DNA from: Methanobrevibacter cuticularis
Lineage (GTDB): Archaea > Methanobacteriota > Methanobacteria > Methanobacteriales > Methanobacteriaceae
Length of the DNA: 40,317 nucleotides
NCBI RefSeq assembly: GCF_001639285.1
Contig: NZ_LWMW01000092.1
Location: forward strand, 1 to 40,317
Reading direction: 5' to 3'
Of the stretch, positions 1 to 9,140 are shown piece after piece. Below the pieces are notes generated by a model. That model was not told the origin of the DNA. It did no database searches and was given only the letters and a program-made list of their open reading frames with translations. The position numbers were made by a program, and so were the translations under genes. Numbering within the stretch: position 1 is the first letter of the stretch; each line of letters starts with the position of its first letter.

Positions 1-1863
1 AGTAATTCTACAACTTTTACTGTAGCTAAGAATAGTACTAATTCAACTGTTGTTGTTAGTCCTAATCCTGTTAGTATTGGTAATAATGTCACTGTTAGTG
101 GTGTTTTGGCTAATTATTCTGGGATATTTAGTGTTATTGTTACTGTTGATGGTATACAGTTTAATGTTGCTGTTGATGGTTCTGGTGGTTGGAGTTTGAA
201 TTATACTACTGTTCGTACTGGTTCTGTTAGTGTTGTTGTTGGTCTTTTTGGCCATGGTAATTTCTCTGATTTCAGTAATTCTACAACTTTTACTGTAGTT
301 AAGAATAGTACTAATTCAACTGTTGTTGTTAGTCCTAATCCTGTTAGTATTGGTAATAATGTTACTGTTAGTGGTGTTTTAGCTAATTTTACTGGGATAA
401 GTGGTGTTAATGTTACTGTTGATGGTACACTCTTTAATGTACCTGTTGATGGTTCTGGTTATTGGGTATTAAATTACACTACTAATCGTACTGGTAATTT
501 AACTGTGGGTGTTGGTTTTGCTGGTAATGATAATTACACAAGCTTTACTAATTCAACTAATTTCACAGTAAATGTGGTAAATAAGAGTAGTACTAATTCT
601 ACTATTGTTGTTAGTCCCAATTCTGTTCAAATTGGTGAGAATGTTACTGTTAGTGGTGTTTTAGCTAATTTTACTGGGATAAGTGGTGTTAATGTTACTG
701 TTGATGGTACAATCTTTAATGTACCTGTTGATGGTTCTGGTTATTGGGTATTAAATTATACTACTAATCGTACTGGTAATTTAACTGTGGGTGTTGGTTT
801 TGCTGGTAATGATAATTACACAAGCTTTACTAATTCAACTAATTTCACAGTAAATGTGGTAAATAAGAGTAGTACTAATTCTACTATCGTTGTTAATCCT
901 GATTCTGTGAATTTTGGTGAAAATATCACTGTTAGTGGTGTTTTAGCTAATCATACAGGTATTGGTTTTGTTAATGTTACTGTTGATGGCACACTATTTA
1001 ATGTGGCTGTTGATGCTTCAGGTTATTGGGAGTTAAATTATACTACCAACCGAACTGGAACTGATTTAGAGGTTATCGTTAGTTTTGCTGGTAATGAAAA
1101 TTATACAGCTTTTAGTAATTCTACTACTTTTAATGTTACTAAGTTAGCTGTTAATTCAACTATTAATGTTTCAGGAACTGTTAAAGTGGGTAAAACCATA
1201 ACAATTGATGGAGTGCTTGTTGATGAGAATGGTAGTGTTGTAGCTAATGCTTTGGTTAGTGTTAGTGTTGGTGGTAAAGTTTATTCTTTAAAAACTGATA
1301 ATCGTGGTCGTTGGAGTCTTACTTATAAACCAACTCATGTTGGAAGTGTTAATACTGTTTTGAATTATGCTGGAAACAATAAATACTTTAGCTATACCAA
1401 TACTACAACTTTTAATGTGGTGAAAGGTAAAGTTATTGTTGATGTTGATGTTGTTAAGAATTCTGATGGTTCTGCTGATGTGATTGCCAAAGTAACAGAT
1501 GAAGACAACGATCCAATACCAAATTATAAAGTTAGTGTTGAATTAGATGGCAAACACTTTGGATATATCGTTACTGATGTTAATGGTGTTGGAAGAATCC
1601 ATATACCAAGTAATAAACTCAATGATGGTAATCATGTGATTACAGTTATATCTGATGATAAAAACTACAATGATAACCCAGTTTCAGCTGAATTTAAAAC
1701 CCAAAACAACGATAATGACAACAATGATACTAATGGTACTAATAAAGCGAATAATAGTTCAGTAGCTACAGCTGCTATGAAAAATACAGGAATGCCAATA
1801 ATAGCTATTGTATTAGTGTTGTTAACCATATTTGGAATAGGTATTAGAAGAAAAGAAGATTAA
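1..1863 (+). CDS. Adhesin-like surface protein with Ig-like repeats (5' end outside window)
   Basis: The frame is open from base 1, so the start lies upstream of the window. At least five repeats of about 91-96 residues (273-288 bp) follow one another, each opening with a motif like VVVSPNPVSIGNNVTVSGVL and ending in FAGNDNYT-type strands. This is the Ig-like (Big) fold common in Methanobrevibacter adhesin-like proteins. Repeats 2 and 3 (about 301-880) are nearly identical in DNA, a sign of recent duplication. The last repeats have diverged. Asn-X-Ser/Thr sequons are very dense, so heavy N-glycosylation is likely. The C-terminus has an Asn/Asp-rich linker, one membrane helix (GMPIIAIVLVLLTIFGIG) and a basic RRKED tail, so the protein is anchored with its repeats outside. 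Probable role: contact with host or partner cells, inferred from family only. Confidence 0.9.
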   Translation, partial: SNSTTFTVAKNSTNSTVVVSPNPVSIGNNVTVSGVLANYSGIFSVIVTVDGIQFNVAVDGSGGWSLNYTTVRTGSVSVVVGLFGHGNFSDFSNSTTFTVVKNSTNSTVVVSPNPVSIGNNVTVSGVLANFTGISGVNVTVDGTLFNVPVDGSGYWVLNYTTNRTGNLTVGVGFAGNDNYTSFTNSTNFTVNVVNKSSTNSTIVVSPNSVQIGENVTVSGVLANFTGISGVNVTVDGTIFNVPVDGSGYWVLNYTTNRTGNLTVGVGFAGNDNYTSFTNSTNFTVNVVNKSSTNSTIVVNPDSVNFGENITVSGVLANHTGIGFVNVTVDGTLFNVAVDASGYWELNYTTNRTGTDLEVIVSFAGNENYTAFSNSTTFNVTKLAVNSTINVSGTVKVGKTITIDGVLVDENGSVVANALVSVSVGGKVYSLKTDNRGRWSLTYKPTHVGSVNTVLNYAGNNKYFSYTNTTTFNVVKGKVIVDVDVVKNSDGSADVIAKVTDEDNDPIPNYKVSVELDGKHFGYIVTDVNGVGRIHIPSNKLNDGNHVITVISDDKNYNDNPVSAEFKTQNNDNDNNDTNGTNKANNSSVATAAMKNTGMPIIAIVLVLLTIFGIGIRRKED

Positions 1864-1873
1864 ACATTTTTTA

Positions 1874-1915
1874 GGAGGATATTTATTTATTTTATCCTCT
1901 ATTATTTTTTTATTT
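1874..1915 (+). terminator. Hairpin plus T-tract terminator of the adhesin-like gene
   Basis: GGAGGATA at 1874-1881 pairs with TATCCTCT at 1893-1900 (one G-T pair) and is followed by a T-rich run. It starts 11 bases after the adhesin stop codon. Confidence 0.6.
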
Positions 1916-2085
1916 TTTATGAAAATTTTTTATTTTTTCCATTAAATTTGGAAAAATCTCTGATTTTTATTTTCTGTGTAATAACTAGTTTTTTTAATTT
2001 TCAATTATATTCATTTTTATACAAATTGTTAAATATTGTCTATAACAAATATAATAATGATAAAAATATTTTATGAGTTGATGTT

Positions 2086-2406
2086 ATGAAAGAAAATGTA
2101 TTTTATGGAAAAGGAATGAAAGCAGTAGAAGATGATTATCCTGATTTACATCTAGCTATTGTTGGATTAAATGAAGCTGTTTTTACTGGAAAAGCTCTGG
2201 ATTATAAAACCCAAAAATTAATAGCTTTAGCTATTACTGCATCAAATTCTGATACTAGGGCCACAAAAAGACAAATGGAAAGTGTTATTAAGGAATTTGG
2301 AGCAACCAAAGATGAAATCATGGATACTCTTCGTGTTGTTTTATTAACTTCTGGAATGCCTCCATTTATAAAAGCAGTACATTTATTAAAAAAAATTATA
2401 GAATAA
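2086..2406 (+). CDS. Carboxymuconolactone decarboxylase (AhpD-like) family protein, Cys-less
   Basis: A 106-residue all-helical protein of CMD/AhpD size and pattern. Residues 15-60 carry the helix pair of the family (LALAITASNSDTRATKRQM), and the C-terminal helix reads GMPPFIKAVHLLKK. Active AhpD-like members have a CxxC motif at the start of the second helix. Here that place reads SNSDTRATK and there is no cysteine in the protein, so peroxidase-type redox activity is unlikely. CMD proteins without cysteine are common in methanogens and their role is unknown. It stands alone between the adhesin terminator and the L15e leader. ATG 2086 is the natural start; no strong ribosome binding site is seen. 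Confidence 0.75.
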   Translation: MKENVFYGKGMKAVEDDYPDLHLAIVGLNEAVFTGKALDYKTQKLIALAITASNSDTRATKRQMESVIKEFGATKDEIMDTLRVVLLTSGMPPFIKAVHLLKKIIE

Positions 2407-2743
2407 ACTAATTTTTATATTTATATTTTTTTATTTTAATTATTATTATTATTATTTCTTATTTCTTATTTCTTATATTGGTTTAGAGTGATTATGAATT
2501 TAAAATTATAAAAGTAAATAGGAAATTAAAGGCTTGTTAAACTTATAAAAATAGAAAGCTTTTTATATTGTTATTATAAAATAGTATAATATCATCTAAA
2601 TTTAACTTATTAATTTTAGCTATTTTTTTATAATAAATTAGCTATTTTTTTTAATTAATTTGATGAAATATTATTCAATAAAACTCTTTTTGGGAAAAAT
2701 CCCATGGATGTGGCCATTTTGGCTGAACAAGAGGTGTATTTTA
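2407..2743 (+). promoter_or_regulatory. Promoter and long leader upstream of L15e
   Basis: A TATA-like stretch (AAAGCTTTTTATATT) lies near 2557-2571, which would give a 5' leader of about 150 bases. Just before the gene there are two small hairpins in an otherwise AT-only region: TGGG/CCCA at 2691-2704 and GCCA/TGGC at 2713-2723. A GAGGTG ribosome binding site follows at 2731-2736. The leader could host autoregulation by the ribosomal protein, but that is speculation. Confidence 0.35.
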
Positions 2744-3289
2744 ATGTATAAGTATATTAGAGATGCGTGGAAAAATCCAGATGAGTCCTATGTAAGAGAA
2801 CTCATGTGGCAAAGAGCTCCAATTTGGAGAAGAGACAAAGTAATTCAAAGAATCGACAGGCCAACCAGAATTGATCGTGCGAGATCTTTGGGATATAAAG
2901 CTAAGAAAGGATATATTGTTGTAAGAACAAGAGTTCGCCGTGGTGGAAGAAGGAAATCTCGTTTTACAGCAGGTCGTAAACCAAAAAGAATGGGTGTAAA
3001 AAAAATTACTCCTTCAAAATCTATCCAGAGAATAGCTGAAGAGCGTGTAGCTAAAAAATATCCGAATATGGAAGTTTTAAACTCTTATTGGGTATGGGCT
3101 GATGGTAAATTCAAGTTCTTTGAAGTTATTTTAGTAGACCCACAAAATCCATCTATCATAAATGATCCTAAAATTAATTGGATTTGTGAAAAACAGCATA
3201 AAAATAGAGCTCTCAGAGGTTTAACCAGTGCTGGTAAAAGAGGCCGAGGTCTTAGAAATAAAGGAAAAGGTGCTGAAAAGTTAAGATAA
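2744..3289 (+). CDS. rpl15e: 50S ribosomal protein L15e
   Basis: The family signature begins [20 protein letters not shown] and continues with the basic [22 protein letters not shown] and [12 protein letters not shown] stretches typical of L15e, then [20 protein letters not shown] in the C-terminal half and a basic tail ([18 protein letters not shown]). Starting at ATG 2744 gives 181 residues, close to the usual archaeal length of about 185-195. The open frame extends to 2660, but those 28 extra residues do not resemble L15e, and GAGGTG at 2731-2736 is well placed for 2744. L15e is an rRNA-binding protein of the large subunit. In many Euryarchaeota it heads a cluster with RNase P and exosome genes, and the first part of that order is kept here. 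Confidence 0.96.
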   Translation: MYKYIRDAWKNPDESYVRELMWQRAPIWRRDKVIQRIDRPTRIDRARSLGYKAKKGYIVVRTRVRRGGRRKSRFTAGRKPKRMGVKKITPSKSIQRIAEERVAKKYPNMEVLNSYWVWADGKFKFFEVILVDPQNPSIINDPKINWICEKQHKNRALRGLTSAGKRGRGLRNKGKGAEKLR

Positions 3290-3342
3290 TTCTTATTTTT
3301 CTTACTTTTTTTATTTATTATTTTTATTTTATCATATCTTTA

Positions 3343-3508
3343 GTATGAGTTTAAGGATTCAAGTATTGAGCCTAAAGATTTAAGTATTGAGTTTAAGGAT
3401 TCAAGGTTGGATTTAAAGATTTAAGTATTGAGTTTAAGGATTCAAGGTTGGATTTAAAGATTTAAGTATTGGGCTTAAAGATTCAAGGTTGGATTTAACG
3501 CTTTAATA
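3343..3508. repeat. 41-bp tandem repeat, about 4 degenerate copies
   Basis: Units beginning ATTGAGTTTAAGGATTCAAG start at 3386, 3427 and 3468 (period 41), with a shorter, more diverged copy in front. They fill the gap between L15e and the RNA-binding protein gene. No coding potential is seen in them. Confidence 0.85.
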
Positions 3509-3623
3509 ATTGATTAAACTTTAGTTTATTCATTTTTAGCATATTAGAATGTATTTTTATTTTTCTTCATGAAATTTTGTTAATTTTTTATTTAAGTTTG
3601 TATTCATGTTTTGATTGATTTTT

Positions 3624-4046
3624 ATGATTCACAATATAAGATATAGAATTTTTGTATATGAAAACGAAGATGAAACAGTAATTATTGACTCCTTATGTAA
3701 TATATTGCCTACAGCAAAACCAGATAAAGAAATAGCTGAAGGACTTACTGGAAATCCAATAACAATAATATCTGGGAAAATAACTAAAAAAAGAGAGTCA
3801 AAAGACTTTGTTGCTAAACTTTTAGCTTCTGAAGATCTTGATAAAGATAAATTTTCTAAAGATCTTGATAAAAAAATGGATAAAAATGGAAATTTATTTT
3901 TAAGGTTATCAAAAGAAGCAGCTCTTGAAGAAAAACTTAAGATAGTTGATTCTGGAGATTCTATTCATTTAAAAATAAAAATAGCTGCTTTTCCCGCTAA
4001 AAAAGAGATAGCTATTCCAATAGCTAAAGAGCTATTTGAATGTTAG
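3624..4046 (+). CDS. Exosome-linked RNA-binding protein (COG1325-like)
   Basis: A 140-residue protein opening MIHNIRYRIFVYENED, with a C-terminal domain rich in Lys and Ile (SIHLKIKIAAFPAKKEIAIPIAKELF). Its position between L15e and RNase P component 3 is where euryarchaeal genomes keep the COG1325 RNA-binding, exosome-neighbour protein, and the sequence fits that family. ATG 3624 is chosen over TTG 3615 because the sequence after it looks like the family start; neither has a good ribosome binding site. It probably binds structured RNA; its exact substrate is not established. It is about 300 bases away from both neighbours, with a tandem repeat upstream, so the old operon spacing has been lost. 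Confidence 0.75.
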   Translation: MIHNIRYRIFVYENEDETVIIDSLCNILPTAKPDKEIAEGLTGNPITIISGKITKKRESKDFVAKLLASEDLDKDKFSKDLDKKMDKNGNLFLRLSKEAALEEKLKIVDSGDSIHLKIKIAAFPAKKEIAIPIAKELFEC

Positions 4047-4350
4047 TATGATATTGATGTTAATTTCCTATTGATGATATTTGCCTTTTTTTTTATTCAA
4101 ACCTAAATTTACTACTCCTAATTCTTAATAGTTAGGGTTCTTGTTTTTAATTAAAATTATATAATAAAATAATAAATAATATAATAAATAAAATAAAAAT
4201 AGAAATTATGAATAGGATAATTGATTATCATAATGAATAGAATAATGAATTATCATATAAACAACAAATCAGTTAAATTTTATTATTAGAATTAAATATT
4301 TTTATTATTTAATGATAAGAATATTTAATTGTAAAAGGATAAAGATATCA
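4047..4350. other. AT-rich spacer without recognisable gene
   Basis: About 300 bases of nearly pure A/T. Short direct repeats of a TTATCATAATGAATAGAATAA type occur near 4220-4260. No ORF or structured RNA was seen. An AAAAGGAT element at 4334-4341 probably serves as the ribosome binding site of the next gene. Confidence 0.5.
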
Positions 4351-5094
4351 ATGAAGTTTCATGATTTAAATGTTAGAGGAAATGATTTTCAATCAGATTT
4401 GCTTCTTATTAAAGAAGCAAATAGATTAGGTTGGAATCATATCACTTTAATATATTCTCCAGATAGATACAATAATATTAATTATAAAGATGATCTGAAA
4501 ACTGAATTGGATATTATTAATCAGAATAACTATAAGTCTAAAGATTTTACTCCTTTAACCATAGACTTTGGTCTTGAAATCAATGTTAAAAATCCTAATG
4601 ATGTTAGAAAATATACTAGGAAGTATAGAAACAAAACAAATCTTATTTCAGTCTTTGGTGGAGATGAAAAGATTAATAGAATAGCTTGTGAAAATAATCA
4701 AGTGGACATATTATCCCGACCTTACTTTAGAAGATGGAATTCTGGAATTAATCATGTTTTAGCAAAAGAAGCAGTGAAAAATAATGTAGCTATTGAGTTA
4801 TGCTTCAATGATATTTTAACTAGCTATCTTAGTTATAGGGCTAAAATAATAGCTAATTTTAGAGAAATAATAAAATTACATAAGAAATTTTCTTTTCCTC
4901 TTGTGATAACTACTGGTTCAAAATCTATTTGGGATATTCGTTCTCCTAAGGACATATTTGCTGTTTTTAGGTCTCTTGGTTTAACTGAGGATGAAATAAA
5001 TAATTGTTTTTCTAAATATCCTCAAGAGATAATAAATTTTAATAATGAAAGGAAAAACATGATCATTTATGGTGTTAAAGTTATAGATAAATAA
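4351..5094 (+). CDS. rnp3: RNase P protein component 3 (Rpp30 family)
   Basis: A TIM-barrel-like RNase P subunit. The start MKFHDLNVRG is the family N-terminus, and LLIKEANRLGWNHITLIYS, DFGLEINVKNPNDVRK, VDILSRPYF and GVAIEL-like NNVAIELCFNDIL are characteristic blocks. The length from ATG 4351 is 247 residues, normal for archaeal Rnp3. The open frame starts at 4312, but the 13 extra residues do not belong to the family, and AAAAGGAT upstream of 4351 can act as ribosome binding site. The protein joins Pop5, Rpp29, Rpp21 and L7Ae around the catalytic RNA to mature tRNA 5' ends. It is followed 170 bases later by its structural partner Pop5. Confidence 0.92.
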   Translation: MKFHDLNVRGNDFQSDLLLIKEANRLGWNHITLIYSPDRYNNINYKDDLKTELDIINQNNYKSKDFTPLTIDFGLEINVKNPNDVRKYTRKYRNKTNLISVFGGDEKINRIACENNQVDILSRPYFRRWNSGINHVLAKEAVKNNVAIELCFNDILTSYLSYRAKIIANFREIIKLHKKFSFPLVITTGSKSIWDIRSPKDIFAVFRSLGLTEDEINNCFSKYPQEIINFNNERKNMIIYGVKVIDK

Positions 5095-5263
5095 AATACT
5101 CAATTAAAAATGATTTTTGTGATTTTGTGTTATTTAAAATGATTTTGTGATGATATGTTATCTATTTATTAATACATAATTTATTATGGAAAATAATGAT
5201 TTTCAGGTTAATAATAATTATATACCAATAAATTATAATTTAGAATTAAATAAGAGATTCAAA

Positions 5264-5653
5264 ATGAAACTTAAAATTTTACCTCCAACTTTACGTATAA
5301 ATAATAGATATTTAGTTTTAGATATAAAATCAGAATCTAAAATCACCAAGGATGAGTTGGTATCAGCTATTTGGGATGGATGTATTAGATTTTCTGGTGA
5401 ATTAGAAACTAGTAATTTTAATCTATGGATTATGAGATTCTATGATTTTACAGATAAGATCACTGATTTTTCTTTGGAATATAATCAAGATTTTTATTAC
5501 TATAAGGCTGTACTTCGATGTCAGAGAAACTTTGAAGAAGAAGTTCGAGGATCAATAGCTGCAATGTATAATTATAAAGGTAATAAAATAGCTATTAACA
5601 CTGTTGGTAAGTCAGGAACCATTAAATCAGCTATTACTAAGTTTATTTATTAA
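5264..5653 (+). CDS. rnp2: RNase P protein component 2 (Pop5/Rpp14 family)
   Basis: The sequence MKLKILPPTLRINNRYLVLDI is the diagnostic Pop5 start, followed by LVSAIWDGCIRFSGELE and YYKAVLRCQRNFEEEVRGSI, the conserved RNA-contacting block. Pop5 forms a heterotetramer with Rpp30, encoded just upstream, and stimulates the RNase P RNA. Starting at ATG 5264 gives 129 residues, normal for the family. The frame is open from another ATG at 5186, which would add 26 Asn-rich residues (MENNDFQVNNNYIPINYN) with no counterpart in the family. Neither start has a clear ribosome binding site, so the longer form cannot be excluded. In related genomes psmA and the SBDS gene follow; here the cluster stops. 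Confidence 0.9.
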   Translation: MKLKILPPTLRINNRYLVLDIKSESKITKDELVSAIWDGCIRFSGELETSNFNLWIMRFYDFTDKITDFSLEYNQDFYYYKAVLRCQRNFEEEVRGSIAAMYNYKGNKIAINTVGKSGTIKSAITKFIY

Positions 5654-5938
5654 TTTATTAATTATTAGTTATTAACTTTATCTTTTAATAATATCTTATC
5701 TTTAAAATAGTTTTTAATAATATCTTGTAATAATTGGTATGAAACACTTAATATTAAAGTAATCTTTTTTGATATATTTTTTTATTTATTTTGAATTATC
5801 CTTATTTCTCTAACAATAATACAATTTATCACAAAAAGTGAAATTTAAAATATAATAATATATAGTTTATTTTTTAACAATTAAACTAACAGATCAAAAC
5901 CATAATACTTTGGCAAATAAAGAAATTATATTAGCCTT

Positions 5939-6079
5939 CCTTATAAAACACTACCTTCGATAACTGATTCTATGGGAATAGCTAGAATCATATAACATAT
6001 AAAAAAAGCTGACTTTACAAATGGAAAGCTAAATTTCAATGTTTCATTTAAAGGGGATAAAAACTATTTATCCTTATAG
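5939..6079 (+). pseudogene. Remnant of an Ig-like adhesin domain
   Basis: One frame from 5939 to the TAG at 6077-6079 reads PYKTLPSITDSMGIARII, then one TAA stop, then KKADFTNGKLNFNVSFKGDK followed by NYLSL. The pattern (TDSxGIA, then a LNFNVSFKGDKNY strand) is the end of an Ig-like repeat as found in Methanobrevibacter adhesin-like proteins. No start or further repeats remain. It is most likely the last trace of a deleted surface-protein gene. Confidence 0.5.
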
Positions 6080-6241
6080 ACCAATTGTATATCTTTTAAT
6101 TTGTTAGTTTTTTGCTTAAAGTAGGATATAAAATTCTAAAATGGATATTAGCCAATGAAATTAAAAATTAATAGATAGATTTATATAGTAGTATGTACAA
6201 AGTATTATTAGTATTATACAGGTCAAATGGGGGTAACAAAA

Positions 6242-6790
6242 ATGAATAAAAAATTTATTGTACTAGTTTTTGTACTGATTTTGATTGTTGGTGTTATTTC
6301 AGTATCTTTGTGGAATTATCAACCAAGTACTGACAATGTTGACAGCGATGTTCTTGAAAATACTAGTCAAAGTACAAGTAACAACTCTACTAACACTAGA
6401 AATGGTCTGAATGATCAATTTACTAATCATAATGGAGTAACTGATAAAAATAATGTTCAATTTTCATTAAATGGTCCTAAATCAGTTTCTCAAGGGACTA
6501 ATATTGGATTAAAAATAAAAATAACAAATAATGGTGATTCTCCAATAACAAATGTTGAATCAACATGGCGAGGAGGAAATCATGATTTTGGAACTATCAA
6601 TCCAGGAGAATCCAAAGAATTTACTACAAATTCGTATGTCATCTCTAATAATAACATCATGGCTGATTTTGGGTCTGATTCAGTTTTATCTAATGAACCG
6701 CTCTTTCTTGGAGGATTTGGACTTAAATATTTGATCAATGGTGTAGAATACAACTCTAGATCTAATTCTCTTGAAATACCATATACTTAA
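6242..6790 (+). CDS. Secreted or membrane-anchored protein with CARDB-like domain
   Basis: Start at ATG 6242, well placed behind GGGGGT at 6229-6234; an earlier in-frame ATG at 6227 overlaps that site. The N-terminus is MNKKF plus an 18-residue hydrophobic helix (IVLVFVLILIVGVISVSL), acting as a signal anchor. A Ser/Asn/Thr-rich linker with many glycosylation sequons spans about residues 25-65. Residues 70-125 form a beta-rich module (GTNIGLKIKITNNGDSPITN) typical of CARDB or DUF11-like domains that stabilise cell-surface proteins. Total 182 residues. The C-terminal part (FGLKYLINGVEYNSRSNSL) is not recognised. It probably sits outside the membrane. It stands alone, next to the adhesin remnant at 5939-6079, so this may be an old surface-protein locus. 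Confidence 0.7.
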   Translation: MNKKFIVLVFVLILIVGVISVSLWNYQPSTDNVDSDVLENTSQSTSNNSTNTRNGLNDQFTNHNGVTDKNNVQFSLNGPKSVSQGTNIGLKIKITNNGDSPITNVESTWRGGNHDFGTINPGESKEFTTNSYVISNNNIMADFGSDSVLSNEPLFLGGFGLKYLINGVEYNSRSNSLEIPYT

Positions 6791-7120
6791 TATTTTTATT
6801 TATTTAATTTTTTATTTAATTATATTTTTTAATTTATAGTGTTAGTACCAAATTTTTAGAAAAATAATCATAATTTTCTTAATTCAAAATATTCTTTTTG
6901 GCATGTTTTAAATTAATGATTATGATTAGTTAATAATTTAACAATATATTTATAGTTTATTTCAATATTTAATAAATTTTAACTTTTTATTTTAAAAATT
7001 TTTTTATTGTTTAATTTATTTTCAAAATTTAAGAATTTTTCCATAAGTACTATATTATTCACATGTTAAAATTAATTTTTATAATTTTTATATAGAAATT
7101 ATCTAAATGTAATTAAATTC

Positions 7121-7201
7121 ATTACTAAACAAACTTTCTTTTTAGTTATTACTAAACAAACTTTGTTTTTATTTATTACTAAACAAACTTTCTTTTTATT
7201 T
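7121..7201. repeat. 27-bp tandem repeat, 3 copies, in a 730-bp AT-rich spacer
   Basis: ATTACTAAACAAACTTT recurs at 7121, 7148 and 7175. The surrounding spacer (6791-7524) is extremely AT-rich. A TATA-like TTATATATG lies near 7458-7466, about 60 bases before hisG, and may be its promoter. Nothing else was seen there. Confidence 0.8.
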
Positions 7202-7524
7202 TTAAAATTACTTAAATTCAAAAGTTAATAAAATAATCTCTAGAAATAAGAAACCATGAAAAAGTATACTAAAAACAAGTCTAACTAAATAAGTAATATT
7301 TATTACACTAATTCAACAAAACTATTAAAAAATCTTATAATGTTTAATGAGTTCTGTAATAAAAAATTAGTCTAATTTATAAAATACAGAAAACAAGAAA
7401 TTTATGTCAAAAAATAAATTGTTAATCGATGTATCTTTTAATATAACTTTTAATAAATTATATATGTTCCATAGTTTGGAATGTTAAAATTTTTAATTCA
7501 TCAGTAGATAGTAGAGGAATGATC

Positions 7525-8511
7525 ATGGAAAAGATAGTCTTAGGCCTTCCAAAAGGAAGCTTAAATAATGTAAATAGAGGGAATACTTACCAACTATTCA
7601 AAGATGCAGGATATGAAATACGAGGATATGAACCTGGTAATGAATCTTATGAAATAGAAGTACTTAATGATAATGAGATTAAAGCTTTTTTAACTCGTCC
7701 ACAAAGTACTCCTGTTGAACTTACTCGTGGAATGGTGGATATAGCTATTGTTGGTGAAGATTGGGTCAAAGAAGAATCTGTATCCAATGATAATCTCATT
7801 ACTAAAATTGGGGACTTAGACTATGGTCAAACTAGATTAATTGTAGCTGTTCCTAATGAGTCACCATATTCTTCCCTTACTGAATTATTTAGGATGAATA
7901 CTGGAAGAAAAACACCAATTTTATGCTTTACTGAATATCCAAATCTTACTAGGCAATTTATTATGAACAATGATGGGTATAAAGAAATATTTGGAGATGC
8001 GGTTCCTCTTGTTCAAGTCAGAGGTCTTGTTGATGGAGATAATGACATGGTTCAAATAATTAATTCTGATGGAGCTACTGAGGTTTATATTGCTAAAGGA
8101 GCAGATCTAATTGTTGATAACACTCAAACAGGAAGTAGTTTAAAAAAAGCAGGACTTGTAGAACTTGAAACAATAATGCATTCTTCATCAGGATTATATG
8201 CAGGACCAAGTTGTGTTGATAAAAAAATGGATAAAGCAAAGATGATTTTTGAACAGCTATATGGGGCGATTACAGCTCGAAAACATTTTGATGTTAAATT
8301 TAATGTTAATAATGACATGGCTACTGTTGTTAGCTCTTTTTTGGTTGATAATAGTTATTGTTCTGATGAACCAACCATAAATCCAGGTAAGAAATACTCT
8401 CAGATAAATGTTTTAATCCCAAAAAATAAGTTTCCTGAAATGTTAAATGGGATTAAAAATTATGATGCTTCTTCCATTATTAGAAATGATGTTAAACAAT
8501 ATGTAAAATAG
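7525..8511 (+). CDS. hisG: ATP phosphoribosyltransferase, long form (HisG_L)
   Basis: First enzyme of histidine synthesis: it condenses ATP and PRPP to phosphoribosyl-ATP. The N-terminal [14 protein letters not shown] and the [16 protein letters not shown] block are the periplasmic-binding-protein-like catalytic fold. The PRPP-binding loop reads [25 protein letters not shown] across residues 200-220 (written here with a break). The last 80 residues, after the helix [14 protein letters not shown], form the extra C-terminal domain that binds histidine for feedback inhibition. This makes it the HisZ-independent long form; 328 residues matches the type. ATG 7525 is preferred over 7519 because GAGG at 7514-7517 is spaced correctly. 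It is not linked to other his genes here, apart from a HisA-like gene 31 kb away. Confidence 0.95.
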   Translation: MEKIVLGLPKGSLNNVNRGNTYQLFKDAGYEIRGYEPGNESYEIEVLNDNEIKAFLTRPQSTPVELTRGMVDIAIVGEDWVKEESVSNDNLITKIGDLDYGQTRLIVAVPNESPYSSLTELFRMNTGRKTPILCFTEYPNLTRQFIMNNDGYKEIFGDAVPLVQVRGLVDGDNDMVQIINSDGATEVYIAKGADLIVDNTQTGSSLKKAGLVELETIMHSSSGLYAGPSCVDKKMDKAKMIFEQLYGAITARKHFDVKFNVNNDMATVVSSFLVDNSYCSDEPTINPGKKYSQINVLIPKNKFPEMLNGIKNYDASSIIRNDVKQYVK

Positions 8512-8711
8512 CTAATTAACAAATTAAACATGAAAATGATCTCTAAAACCAGTATGAAAAATTTAAACCAATACTTAGGTAATTGAATCTTTTTAATTTT
8601 ACATCAATTAATAAATTTTATAATATTAAATCAATAATTATTTATATCCTTTACAATAATATATAAACTATAATGAATAATAATTATAAATATAATAGCT
8701 ATTAAGAAAAT

Positions 8712-9097
8712 TTATTAAATTTAGATTAGAAATATTTTCATTAAATTTAGATTAGGAATATTTTTATTAAATTTAGATTAGAAATATTTTTATTAAATTT
8801 AGATTATGAATATTTTTATTAAATTTAGATTAGGAATATTTTTATTAAATTTAGATTATGAATATTTTTATTAAATTTAGATTATGAATATTTTTATTAA
8901 ATTTAGATTATGAATATTTTTATTAAATTTAGATTATGAACATTTTTATTAAATTTAAATTATGAATATTTTTATTAAATTTAGATTATGAACATTTTCA
9001 TTAAATTTAAATCATGAAGATTTTCATTAAATTTAGATTATGAACATTTTCATTAAATTTAAATCATGAAGATTTTCATTAAATTTAGATTAAATTT
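8712..9097. repeat. 26-bp tandem repeat, about 15 copies
   Basis: Fifteen copies of a unit like ATTAAATTTAGATTATGAAT plus a short T-run lie head to tail between hisG and the HTH-CBS gene. Variant units (GAAATATT, GGAATATT, TGAACATT, CATGAAGATT) are grouped: early copies are of one kind and late copies alternate between two kinds. That pattern is expected of expansion by replication slippage. It is the longest repeat array in the window and ends about 45 bases before the next start codon. Confidence 0.92.
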
Positions 9098-9140
9098 TTT
9101 TGTTAATAATAAATTTTTAAAAAATATTTTAAAATATTAA

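Noticed and set aside
2660..2743. N-terminal extension of L15e
   Set aside because: The 28 residues do not match L15e, and the ribosome binding site fits ATG 2744; the DNA is better explained as a leader.
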